A stretch of DNA of 32,561 bases from Sodiomyces alkalinus F11 (Eukaryota > Ascomycota > Sordariomycetes > Glomerellales > Plectosphaerellaceae), in the NCBI RefSeq assembly GCF_003711515.1, contig NW_021167090.1, positions 344,465 to 377,025 of the forward strand, written 5' to 3'. The position numbers and the translations under genes are program-made. Below the pieces are notes generated by a model. It was given only the letters and a program-made list of their open reading frames with translations. It was not told the origin of the DNA and searched no databases. This document shows, piece by piece, positions 12,473 to 23,723 of this stretch. Every line of letters begins with the position of its first letter. Within the stretch, counting starts at the first letter, position 1.

Positions 12473-14636
12473 ATGACGACTATTGCTCTCACTCGTCCCC
12501 TTCCGCCCCATCGGCCTTCCTCTGCCATTGGCTCCATCTCGACCATCCCGCTCGAATCCATTAGCCCGAACTCAGCTGTCCCCAATAAGCATATTCCCAC
12601 TTGCCCCCCGGGACCGGTCACCTCGGGGCAGTCAGAAAAGACCAATTCGTCCCCGAGTGCTCAAGATGGCCACGCTGTCCAGCCTTTGTCCTTGCTTTAT
12701 CCACCCCGAGGGTTCACCCGTCTCCAGTCAGATTCTCTTCGACTCTTCGAGATTAAGGCTGCAGAGGTGACCTCCGCCATCGATTATATATCACGCCAGC
12801 CCCTACCAGACCCGTCGATGGTCTTCCCGTGGCTTCACGGCTTACATATCAACAATCACATTCAACAAGCCTTCTTTATCGCCCGCCGCAAGACTCTCAG
12901 GAGGACCCCGTCTTGCGTCCGCGGCCTGACTGTGATCAAGGCTGATGGGGATCTGGCCGTCGCTCGACTCAAGGGCGCCGTCGCACCCCAGGAGATCCTC
13001 GATTACAGTGCCGCCCCCGAATTCATAGATATCGACCCCAAGGACGGCTTTTCCGTTAGAAACTTCCAGATCCAGGCTACCAAGTCAGCCACGCTTTCCG
13101 ACATTGTCATCTACGGTGATGATACCGCTCTTGTCCGCAAGCTGGGCTGGGACGTTGCTGCTGCTCAGTTTCGATGGCGGCAGAGGCATGAAGCCCAGGG
13201 CCACACAATACCTGAATACAATACCTTCATATGCGTGGACCCGTTTCGGACCTTTGAAGAGAAGTGCCCCGAAGTCGTTGCAATCGATTCACATGGTCGG
13301 CTGACGGGTAACGTCGTTGACCTCTTCCACCAGGAGAGGAAGGAAATGTATGACATGGCCAAGGCCTCGGAGATATCACATAACGTTTGGCTCGGTCCGA
13401 CGCCGGACCCGTCCACCGACGATGCGGCGCAATTCGATATTCTCATCGAATGTAGCGATGTCGGGCGCATGAATCCGACGGCCTTGAAGGCAATCGCGCA
13501 GTCGCGCAAGAGGGACACTCGCCACCCATTCCTCGACTTCCCCTCTTCTGGCAGCGTGTCACCGCCCACCTGGTCCCAGGCAGAGGCTGATGGCATACTG
13601 GAGACGTGTAAGTGGATCTATCATCTAGCCCACGGCACGTTTCCCGGCGATGACAACCTGGATCTGGATGGCGACACCGACATGGAAGAGGACGAGGAAG
13701 AGCTGAAGGAGGAGCTGCCTAGTCGCCGCCCTATGAAAATCCTCGTCCACTGCGCCGATGGGTATACCGAGTCGACCATGCTCGGGATCGCGTACTTGAG
13801 CTACAGCACGGGCCGGGGAGTGCCTGACGCCTGGTTGCACCTTCACACGGAAAAACGCCGTAACTTCTTTGCCTACCCATCCGATGTAGCTCTACTCACC
13901 TGCATCGAGTCTCGACTGCTGCGCGAGTCGCCGGTCCACGCCAGGAAACGCCTATCCGAGATCGACGCTCTGATCAAAGAGCCTCCCTGGATTGCAGGCC
14001 TGGATGGCTCGTTCCCTAGCCGCATCCTCGACTACATGTATCTGGGCAATCTTAACCATGCCAATAACCCAGACCTCCTGAGGGCTCTCGGCATTGGTCA
14101 GATTCTCAGTGTCGGGGAGACCGCGATGTGGCGGGATGGTGAATTGCAGGAATGGGGACCGGATAACGTGCGCGTCATCCAAGGCGTGCAGGACAACGGC
14201 ATCGACCCTCTGACAAACGAGTTTGAGGGGTGCCTGAAATTTATCGGTAGGTTGGCGTCTGGTGTTTATCTTGGGCCTTTTCTCTGCCCACTGGGGTCCA
14301 CGTATGCTAACGCGACGGTGTTCCTCAGAGCGTGGTAGGCGAAATGGCACCGCGACCCTGGTCCACTGCAGAGTGGGGGTCTCCCGAAGCGCGACAATTT
14401 GCATTGCCGAGGTGATGCGAGAGCTGGATCTCACATTTCCCCGAGCGTACTGCTTTGTCCGCGCTCGCAGGCTAAACGTTATCATCCAGCCGCATCTTCG
14501 ATTTGTCTACGAACTCCTAAAGTGGGAAGAGGAGTTGCAGACGAGGAAGAATGGTGGCTCGGGACTTAAGAGGGAGCTCGAGTGGGGTGAGATCACCCGC
14601 GAAATTGCCTTGATGAACCGACCTTATGCGAGGTGA
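12473..14636 (+). CDS. PPS1: Dual-specificity protein phosphatase PPS1
   Basis: Orthologue of yeast Pps1, a dual-specificity tyrosine/serine-threonine phosphatase linked in yeast to S phase. Exons 12473-14246 and 14329-14636 are joined over an 82-nt intron (GTAGGT...CTCAG), giving 693 residues; yeast Pps1 is 807. The active-site loop HCRVGVSRSAT falls just after the junction, with Cys605 and Arg611, followed by the DSP helix region. The intron therefore separates most of the fold from its catalytic loop. A second HC loop, VHCADGYTES, lies at about 425-434: the cysteine (427) is kept but the position of the essential arginine is Glu433, so this first phosphatase-like domain should be inactive. 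An acidic stretch of Asp/Glu residues sits at about 400-415. The ATG at 12473 is the first in the frame (context ACCATGA). The N-terminal 80 residues are Pro/Ser-rich. The identification is secure. Confidence 0.93.
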
Positions 14637-15645
14637 CTTTAAGCTCCTTGGTTTCGAATAATGAGGCGTTCCTCATACGAAGTACGAAGTATGTATGTCT
14701 CTTCCTAAGCGCCATATAATAGTTATGGGTTAGAGCCGGAAATGTCTATGGGGAACAGAGAGCGTCAACGAAGCGGATTTTGAATTCCGCATCTGGATGA
14801 AACGAGTTTCGATATCACACATTGTCATGTCCGCCATATGCACAGTTCTACCCTGGCATCGCAGATATTTTGGTCTTCGTTACTAGGCGGCTCGGGCATA
14901 TTCATGATCTTTCCCGCGTCGCGTCGCGTTTCTTTTCTTTTTCGATGTTTTCTTCTCAAACGGTCCTCGTACTTGATCGCGTGGCGTTGCTGGCGACCAT
15001 GGGTCGTGCTTTGTGGACTGGACAGGCTGGGCGCTTTGGATAGGCTCTGACGAATACGAGGAGAGGCCGGAATTGATGATGTATTTACAGTTCTGAGACA
15101 TGAATGAGGACGAAACAATACACAACTGCGGAGGGCGCAGGGCGCAGGGCACTGAACAACGGATATCGCAAACCATCCACCTTACGAGACGTGTGAACCA
15201 GGTTGACATTGTCCAATATCCCGACTGGCCTCGGGGGGAAATCCCCGATACCCCGAGTTGACACGGGACGAGAGAAGGTCATTGTAAACAAGATAGAAAC
15301 GGCGTGCTGTACAGGATAAGGTTTTGGAGGGTCAAAAATCATAAAATATTACTTGGTTGTGTTCGCCGCAGGACCCGAACAGCTGAATGGCACTAACTGC
15401 AAAAGTCCTCTCCCCTGGTCGTCGCCTCATCCGTGAAACGCCCATACAATGCATGCGCCTTGGAAACGCCGTACAAGAGGAAAGCCAGAGAGCTCCCATC
15501 TCTCCATGGCCATTGCGCCGGCAAAAATAAGATGAAACCGGCAATGTCTAGAAGCCAAGGATTGTAACACGAGAGAAATAGCACACTGGATCCTTCTTCC
15601 GAGTCCACCGGGGCGCTCGAGAGTGGAAGGAAACGAGAACATCCA
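14637..15645. other. Convergent 3' intergenic between PPS1 and ATG18
   Basis: About 1 kb holding the two 3' untranslated regions. Several short overlapping frames on both strands show no domain or splice-linked exons. No RNA gene or terminal repeats were recognised. Confidence 0.5.
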
Positions 15646-17393
15646 TCATGCTGCTACACCCCCGTAGGACGAGACGTCCAACTTGTCGTCTCCTTCCAGA
15701 AGTCTAGCAAGCCCCAATGCGACGAAAGGGGGGGGCGGTGGTTGTCAGTCAAAGAGAATCGCAACAGAGCAATAGAGAGAAGGGGGCGGGCGGGGGTGAA
15801 TGGGGACATACGAAGATTGCTTGACGAGATATCCTTCTCCTCCCTGCTCCATATTGATGTTGAAGACGTAAAAGCCGCCATCGCTGGTGACGACCATGAC
15901 TTGCGGGCTGCTACTACTCATAGCAACGACGCTTCGCAAGGGTCCTCCCAAGGGGTAGGGCGGAGCACCGCTCGCGGTATTATTTGCGCGGGAAGGCGCC
16001 GCGCCGGAAGCCGACGACTTGGGGATCTTGATGAAGGCGAAATCCCGCTGCGGCTCCCACATCTCGGTGACCGTCTGGGGGAGGTACGAGCCGACGACCC
16101 CGGCCACGCTGCGGCCCATGATTTGCGACGAGCGCCGGAGCATGCTGCTGAAGGAGCCGCTCTGCCTCTTGTGGGAGTGGGGGTTGGCGTGCGGAGGGCC
16201 GGAGGAACTGGCGGCGCCGCCGTTGGAAGAGGACGCGGCTTCGCCAAAGTCGCTCCGTGGCGAGCCTGTCGCGCTGCCGGCGGGAGAGTCGGTGTCGTAG
16301 CTGCGTGCTCGGGACCAGCGGTCTTGGCGGGGCGAGGACGATGACGACGAGTCGATGTACCCCGCCGCGGTAGCTGTAGCGGGCGACGCACCGAGGCGGA
16401 AGATGTGGACGGTGTCGGAGGTGGAGGAGACGCAGAGTAATGTGGATCCGAGATTGAAGGACATGCTGTAGATGGTGGACGGGTATGTGCCGCGGCGGAA
16501 CTGGTAGAGCTTCTGGCCCCGGGGCACGGAGAAGACGCGGATGATGGTGCCGGTTTCGCTGGCGGTGGCTAGCAGCGTGCCCTCGCTGTTGAGCGATACG
16601 CAGGAGAGAGGGGAGCGATGGGCCTCGATGACGTTGACGGATTTGCACGCGACGGTATCGAAAATGAGCACCTCACCCGACGTCGGGGCGACGTAGTTGG
16701 AAAGCGGGGGTGCATGGGCAGGGCGCTTGTCGCCCGAGTCCTCTCGCGGTTTCGGCATAGGATACGCGATGTAACAGTTCTCGGACGACGGCGAAAGTGC
16801 ACAGATGGCGTTGGGGTTCGGGGACGTGGGAATGGTGTAAACGAGGCTCATGTTGGAGATGTCGTAGAGGTAGATCTCGGATTCGAGGACGACGGCGAGT
16901 CGTTTCCGGTTCAGACGCACGGCAAGGACGGCAGAGGGGAAAGTAAGCTCGCATATGATAGAGGATCTCTAATTCCGGGAGGAAGATAGCATTGTCAGCG
17001 TCATCCAGCTGGATGTATTGCCAACGAAAGAGGGCGAAGCAAGTCAGGAACCACGAGGTACGTGGTAAGGTATGGAATTGACGGACCTTGGTATTCTGGA
17101 TAATCAAATGGCGGGGAGAAAGGATGAGGGCGACGAGGGAGGTGGAGAAGAGCATCTCAACGATGCCGATGTTCCCATCATCGCTGCTAAAGATCTTGGA
17201 AAACGGATCGGTATGGTAGATGCGGAAGCCTTTGGATGTGCCTGTGGAACGCGTCGGTGGGTTTGGGGTTAGTCAGCGTCAGACGGTAAAGACGGTAAAG
17301 ACGGCAATGAATTATCGGAAGCTTTCACATACCGACAGCCAGACAGCTGTGGTCTTGGTTGAAGTTTATGTAGTTGAGAGTTGTGGCAGCCAT
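15646..17393 (-). CDS. ATG18: PROPPIN WD-repeat autophagy protein Atg18
   Basis: Seven-bladed beta-propeller that binds PI3P and PI(3,5)P2 and acts in autophagosome formation and vacuole/endosome membrane dynamics. Exons are 17393-17333, 17241-17087, 16968-15812 and 15703-15646, for 476 residues. The joins restore family signatures: an N-terminus with [20 protein letters not shown], then [16 protein letters not shown], then [18 protein letters not shown]. The lipid-binding FRRG motif is at about 229-232. A serine- and proline-rich loop of about 100 residues (near 265-350) interrupts the propeller before [20 protein letters not shown], the typical place of the membrane-inserting loop and its neighbourhood. 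The C-terminus [15 protein letters not shown] lies on a 58-nt last exon after a 108-nt intron. The first intron contains a 9-bp tandem repeat (gacggtaaa on the plus strand). ATG18 is preferred over ATG21/HSV2 paralogues because of the full length and the conserved tail. Confidence 0.94.
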
Positions 17394-19012
17394 GTTCGTC
17401 TCCCAGGACGGGGTCCTGACGCACTGCAGACGATGGGAACGACGAAGTCGACTGAAAAGGGTGGTATCAGAAGTGTCGGTGTCGGTCGGCTTTTATTCTC
17501 CGCGTTTTCAGAAACGGCTTCTGAGATCCCGTGATCGAATCGTGCAAGGCCGTTGGCCACTGAGCTGTGATTGTATGCTATGCCCTTAGGTCATAGGTAG
17601 GCAGACAGATAATGGGAGGTTGGAGACGGAGGAGAGAAGAGTCGAAAGTGCCCCCTTGTTGCACGGGACAGCGGAACAATATTCTTCAAAAGTATAAAGC
17701 CGCCTGTTTTTCTTCTCGTATCAAGCTCCCTATCGCATTATGAAGCTCGGGGTGGCAATCCGGATAAGAGTTAGGTGTTGAATGTGGCGGCGGTAGGCTC
17801 TGGTTCGGGAATTGGTGTTTGATTGTCCAAGGTCACACTAAGGTATGGACAGTTATCTCGGTCAATATTGGGCTGATAAGTTCTGACAAACAAGTAAATA
17901 GAGCAAGGGCCAATATGAGGTGTGCGTTGCAACGTTTCTCGAACAGTGGTTTCGTGGTTTTGAACGGAAATTTCGAAAGAAAAGAAAAGAAAAGAAAAGA
18001 AAAGAAAAGAAAAGAAATATAATTAGTTGTTACAGACCAGAATGGAGGAAGTTCTGTCGTCCGAGGCTCAAGAAAAGCCTGGACTTTGGTGGTGGATGGA
18101 TACAACGGCGAGGTAACAGAGGCCATATTTGATGCTGAACAAGCGTGTTTATACAGGTACCGCTCTGAATAAGTGTACCCAAGGTAAGGTACCTTATTAT
18201 GTAGGGATGTACCCTCTCTGCGTCAACGCGTCCATCAGTACAAGTGCTCCACGATACAAGCAGATTGGTCTGTGCGTCGACGTCAATAAAGCTCCAGGAG
18301 CAGCTCATATTCGTACATCGTAGAATACCTTACAGCCTGTATCCGTAGGTATAAGGTACATACAAAACATAACAGCATCCAGCCAACTACAGCTATCAGA
18401 TGCCCTTAGCCACCTTATCGAGGTGTGATAAACCATAATATATCCAGACTTATAGAGTACCTTAATCCTAAATGTCCACACTTATTTCCCCTTATTTTTC
18501 CTAATACCTAGTTAGATATCCCCGTGAAGTACTACGAACTTCACTTAGATGAATACACCCATACCTTAATTCCGCGTACCTTATATGTGCTCTCACAGCA
18601 GGTGTGCTCCGTATTACCCTATATTTTAGTGGCCTGTGCCCACAATTGAGGGGTTGTACCAAGTACTTCATACGGTACGAACATACAGGTAGGTACGTAC
18701 CGTACTCTCAAGTCGGGAAAAAAGATCGCGACGTTCATCCGAGTAGTCGTCGTCGCTTCTCACTTTGTAGCTTCAGATTCTCATCTCTCATCGCTCTCAC
18801 CACCTAATCTGTCAAGTTGAAGGCTTGAACTTGATGGGTTCCCCTGAGCTGTAGATTTGAAAGAACGAAACGCAACGCTAAATAGCCAGCAGACATACGG
18901 GTACAGGAACCCCGTCATCATCTAGACGGGGAACATTTTGCAGCCTCGCAGGGTGGGAAGTCAGGACCGCGACACTTGTCCTCCCGGACTCAACTTACAT
19001 AAAATTTCGGCG
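17394..19012. promoter_or_regulatory. Divergent promoter region between ATG18 and the wybutosine gene
   Basis: A 1.6-kb stretch from which both genes are transcribed outward. It contains a pentanucleotide microsatellite (listed separately), a TATAAA-like box near 17693 on the plus strand, and a cluster of TACCTTA/TAAGGTA words between about 18170 and 18590. No protein-coding exon chain was found. The core promoters cannot be placed from sequence alone. Confidence 0.45.
17976..18017 (+). repeat. (AAAAG)n microsatellite
   Basis: About eight tandem copies of AAAAG lie in the ATG18/wybutosine gene divergent spacer. Such purine tracts are length-variable and could serve as a polymorphic marker; a regulatory role is not shown. 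Confidence 0.9.
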
Positions 19013-22000
19013 ATGATAGCTCCGGCTGAGAAACCTGAGCAAGATGGCTGTTTACAAGAGCCAAGTCCGGACGACTTGGTCATGGGGGTGAGTCCCAACG
19101 CAAGATCTCGTGGAGGGATCGAACCTCCCCCCCGCCTCCTGTGTAACAACTCGCACTTATACGCCGGGCCATAGACGAACAGCAGCTCGATTGTGTCAAA
19201 ACGTAGCGTCGAGAGGCTATATTACCCAGAGGAGCCGCACTTCTTCCGGTTCTTTGTCAACAAGTTCCAACGCAGAGCCCCCCTGATAAATCGGGGCTAC
19301 CTTCTCCGCCTCAAGGTCATCGATACGCTTGTTCGCCAATTTCTCGAGGAGCCATCGTCTCGCAAGAAAGTCGTTGTCAACCTCGGTTGCGGCAGGTGAG
19401 TCGCTGCGCTGGGATTCTTTCTCACTTTGCCTCTTGTCCCTCTGAAGCTGCTGACCGCTTGTCCTTGCGTTCCTCTCCTAGCGACGTGTTGCCTTGGCAA
19501 TGCAACACGCGGTATCCCGAGCTGTCCCAAGACGTCCTTTTTGTCGACGTTGACTTTCCTGATCTCATGGACAAGAAACGCAAGGTGGTTCTCGGTACGC
19601 CGGAGCTGCGTCAGCTGTTGGGATCGCACCGGGTCGGCGCCGAGAGCTCGCCCATTTACCTGCGAAGTGAGAAGTATTGCCAAATAGGTTGTGATTTGCG
19701 CCAGCTTGATCTTCTTCGAGATTGTCTATCAACCCTCATCGGTTCGCCGGCTGCCGAAGGAAGCTTCCTCTTCGTAGCTGAGGTGTCCATCACATATCTG
19801 GAGACACTTGCCGCCGATCAAGTCATTCAATGGGCAGGCACGCTCGGGAACGGTAGTACACCATTGCTCAAAACCCCCGCCCCTGAATTGTGTTGCTTTG
19901 CTTTCTCGTAAAGCCCTTTTCTTTTGCCTACCTTATCCATGCATACACCCGCCTGACCCGTCCATCTTGTGACAGCCAACTTCTGTCTGTTGGAGCAGAT
20001 CCTCCCCGACGGCCCCGATCACCCCTTCGCGCAGACCATGCTGAAGCACTTCGACAAGTTGAAGACGCCACTGAGATCAGTGCTGCAATATCCCACCGTA
20101 CACAGTCAAGAGGAGCGCTTCGTCAGCCGAGGCTGGTCCGACGTCCAAAGTTGGACTTTATGGGAGGCGTGGTCAGACGGACAGTTCATGTCCTCGGCTG
20201 AGCGTAAGAGCTTGGATCATGTCGAGCCTTTCGACGAGTGGGAGGAGCTCTCTCTGTTCGCAAGCCACTACATTGTTGTTCTGGCACGCACCAAGACTCC
20301 GTCGGAGGAAACTGAAGAGTCGACCAGGCGATGCCGGCCGAATTCTAGTCCGTCGTCGTCCTCTGGCGTTCCACCACTACCGGCGACCATGACCTTCCGT
20401 GACTATCCGTCTGGCCGAGGGCAACGACGCTTCGCTGCCGCCATGCTGACCGAAGACCTTTATGGCCAGAGCCTTATTTACAATGTCATGGGCCAAGGAC
20501 CTCGGTCGAGACTTGGAAGCTGCGATATTCACGGTGCAGCCGGCGGATCAGCTCAGCAGCCTCTTTTGCCAGGGCCGCAGCTCGGCGGGCCGTCTGCGAG
20601 AGTGTGCCATACACTGACGGACCTGGGAGCCTTGGGTGTACTCCTCGTAGGCGGCCGGACTTCACCTGCCGCTGCCCTCCAGGACTGCTGGCTGTACAAG
20701 AAAGTAGTGAATCGGTGGGAGAGAGTGCACGATCTGCCGGTGCCTCTGTTCAGACACTCGGTCCTCAGGCTGGGCTCGTCAGCTCTCGCGCTCCTGGCAG
20801 GTGGGAAGACCAACCACCATTCGGCGTCCTCGCATTTCTACCTCTATCACCCGGAGAACGGGTGGGTAAGATGTCGGGTGCAGGGGGTACTGCCGGCGCT
20901 CTTCGGATTGGTTTTGACGGAGCTGCCGAATTCCGAGCCTGGATCGTATCGAGGCCTTCTTTATGGGGGCATGCTCGAGGATGGCATACTGAACGAACAA
21001 GCTTATACGTGGAAGCTGGATTTGGCGGACTCACAGGTGAGTGCCACGCTTCTGTAGTGTCAAACTCCATGATTACCTGTATCGCGCAGTTGCTGATGTG
21101 GAAATAACAAGCAGCCTCTCCTAGCGCTTAGGCCTTGCAGCGTCGAGCCAGGCGAGGGCAATGCTGAGCAGCAGACTCTTCACAGGTTTGGTGCTTTTTG
21201 CATTCCGCAGGGCGAGCATTCCATTCTTTTGGGAGGTGTGGTGGCCAGATGTCTGCTACCTCGGGAGTCAGACATGCTCGTTCTGAAAGGCACGTCCTCT
21301 GGCTTCGAGGCTGTGGCCCGGCTCGTGGACAAAGACAACGCCCGGTCTCTCCGTCCCTTCAGCATCGGTGGTTCGGTGGTCGGGAATGGGGAAGACACAT
21401 TCAGCATCCTGGGGGGTGGAATGACATGTTTCTCTATGGGGAGCTTTTGGTCCAAGGGAAATTATACCGTCCATGCGGATATTGTCAGGCTCGGAAAAGA
21501 CACGCCGCCGCCGCCGCCGCCGCCGGCGGCAACCGGTGGTAGGATGGCTGCGAATCCGGCGACGTACCTGCAAACGACGGAGATTGTCGCTGCTGCTGAC
21601 GTCGTTGTACAGGGAGCCCAAAGTAGAGGGAAGACTACGAGCGGCAACTCGTCCCAATCGACTACGGTGGTAGTCCGGCGCGTTAAAGTCGCGTCGCAGG
21701 AAGAGTTTAACCAAATCCTCGAAACTGGAAAGCCAGTGATCATCGAGGGGGTAGACGTGGGGTCTTGCGTGGCCAGGTGGACGCCAGAATACCTGGTCAG
21801 CACAGTCGGGGCTCACCGAAAGGTAAGAAAGCAAAGGGAAAAACAAAAAAAGAAGACGAAGACGAAGCGGGGGCATATTCTAAAAGAACCCGACTTGGGT
21901 GGATACGTGAATGGCTAATGATATTTCGCCCCGGCATAGGTCTTGGTGCACGACTCGACCACGGAGAAGATGGATTTCAACGCCAAGAATTTTAGCTACG

Positions 22001-22809
22001 CGACGATGAGCTTTGAGGAACTTATCCGTGAGGCGCAAGCGGGCCGCAAGGTGTATTTGCGGGCATTGTCGGCGGCAGAGCCATCCAACGTGGCGGCGAA
22101 ACTCGAGACCGACTTCCCAGGGTTGGCGGAGGACTTTCGTCTGCCGACCGAACTTGGGTTCGTTTCGGACAACGAGTTCAGCTCGATACTCCGCATCTCG
22201 GGGCCGGTGAACATGTGGCTGCATTATGATGTAAGGCAAATTGCAAGAAGGCGGGGTTCCATTTCCGAGAGCTAACACGAGAACCCCCCCCCCCCTCCCC
22301 CCCCCAAACAGGTTATGGCCAACGTGTATGTTCAGGTGAAGGGGACCAAGCGATTGATGCTCTTCCCACCGGGCGATCTGACGCGGTTAGGATTCGCTCC
22401 AGGAGCGTCCAGCTCGAGCGTGGATGTTTTCGGAGCGCTAGAACAAGGCCTTCTGGGGACCGACGGCGACGGGACCGACGGCGACGCGGGGGTTCACCCG
22501 CACGAAGCGGCGGTCGGCGCCGGCGACATCCTCTATCTGCCCCCGCTATGGCTCCACACGGCACAACCGACAACTAGGCCAGGGGAGCTTAGCGTGGCGG
22601 TCAACGTCTTCTTCCGGAGTATGGCAGCCGGGTGGTATGCGACAGGGCGAGATATCTACGGGAATCGCGATCTAGGGCCGTATGAAAAAGGGAGACAAGA
22701 CGTCGCGAAACTGGCGCGTAGCCTGTGCAAGCTGCCTAGGGAGGCGGCGGGGTTTTACGCGGACCGGCTGGCGGAGGAGTTGCGACAGTCGGTACACAAT
22801 GCGGATTAG
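19013..22809 (+). CDS. PPM2: tRNA wybutosine-synthesizing protein 4 (LCM methyltransferase-kelch) fused to JmjC domain
   Basis: SAM-dependent carboxyl methyltransferase of the leucine-carboxyl-methyltransferase family acting late in wybutosine formation at G37 of tRNA-Phe. Exons: 19013-19087, 19175-19395, 19482-19852, 19976-21036, 21115-21822, 21940-22230, 22312-22809, for 1074 residues. Exon 1 was chosen because it supplies DDLVMG followed by [18 protein letters not shown]. The SAM-binding region holds [10 protein letters not shown] and [11 protein letters not shown]. Residues about 470-800 contain GG-strand repeats (LLVGG, LLAGG, LLYGG, LLGG, ILGGG), a kelch-like propeller. A seven-proline run from GCC repeats is near 21507. 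The C-terminal part has the iron-binding set His907-x-Asp909 and His991 (PLWLHTAQP) of a JmjC/cupin-8 oxygenase. Human TYW4 and yeast Ppm2 (about 690 residues) lack this; in human, the JmjC enzyme TYW5 is separate and hydroxylates wybutosine. A hydroxylase role here is inference. The gene looks intact. Confidence 0.93.
19112..19128 (-). other. tRNA T-arm-like hairpin with B-box match inside intron 1 of PPM2
   Basis: On the minus strand these 17 bases read as a perfect 5-bp stem (GGAGG/CCTCC) around a TTCGATC loop, the geometry of a tRNA T arm, and match the GGTTCGANNCC pol III B box. The next seven bases (ACGAGAT) would be the 3' acceptor strand, but no matching 5' strand or clear anticodon arm is found upstream, so this is not a complete tRNA gene. 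It may be a degenerate tRNA fragment or chance. Confidence 0.3.
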
Positions 22810-23723
22810 ACAGGTTTATCATCGCATGGTGAGAGAGATGACTCCATGTCCTTTCTATACCAGACTGGTCGCTCGGTCAGTACCAAAGTGCGTATCGTAT
22901 CCGTATTTGGTATCCGTATTTGGCGACTCGAGATGTTATGAAGGGGGTTCAAAAAAGAGGGAGTGTTCCTGCGTCATAGACCCCCTGTTGGGCTTATGAC
23001 GGATCATGGGTGATTACCTTATTGTTTGCACTGCCTTATTATGCATACTATCTACCTTATGCTATGTATTCCGCCCCTTATAAGGTAGTTGTCTCCTAGC
23101 CGTTCCCCCCTTTGTCTTCTTTCTAGGCAAATCGCCTGCCCAGCCTCATTTCATACTACACTAGTACACGTACTAGGCAAGGAGGTATGACGTCAATACG
23201 CCAACTGAACCTCCTGCCAGTTGGACCCCCCATCCCATCTCCTTCTCTCCCCCCTCCCCTCCCCCTTTTGATAAACTTGCGACGTACGACTTTCGAGCTG
23301 GAAGTCCAAACATGACTTTTGTCGATATAAGTGAGGTGATGCGACAATTTCAGTGTCTTTTTCAGGAAGCTACATTCCCGAACTTCACTTCATATAACGA
23401 TCAATCCAAAAGGCTCTCCAGCACTGCAGACTACGACCCACGAAATCTTCCGTGTATGCGACGACGGCATGGCAACATGACCACGGAATCATGGGTTTTT
23501 AAACATTTGAACTGATTTAAAAGTGGAAGAAGTCAAGATCAAATCTTCGTCTCATCCATCATACCATAACTATACATACTTCTTAACCAACACCCTTCAC
23601 TCCCGTCTGCTCTAAGTACCTTACCTACCTTGTTGGCGTGGTCTGGTGCTTACAAGGCCTGAATACGGCTTCACTTCATTTCCTTCGAACATTTCCATAA
23701 TCTATCCGTCGCCCAAAATAATC
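22810..23723. other. Intergenic region between PPM2 and the glycine-zipper gene
   Basis: No supportable gene. It contains a 13-bp direct tandem duplication (gtatccgtatttg at 22897-22909 and 22910-22922), several TACCTTA words (near 23020, 23051 and 23617-23631), and a C/T-rich stretch at about 23225-23272. The right end is presumably the promoter and leader of the gene starting at 23724. Confidence 0.5.

Noticed and set aside
19088..19174. Complete tRNA gene on the minus strand
   Set aside because: The T arm is perfect but the 5' acceptor strand, a pairing anticodon stem and a clear A box are missing.
21268..21876. 202-codon minus-strand frame
   Set aside because: Antisense to an exon of PPM2 that carries kelch-like and linker sequence in the sense frame.
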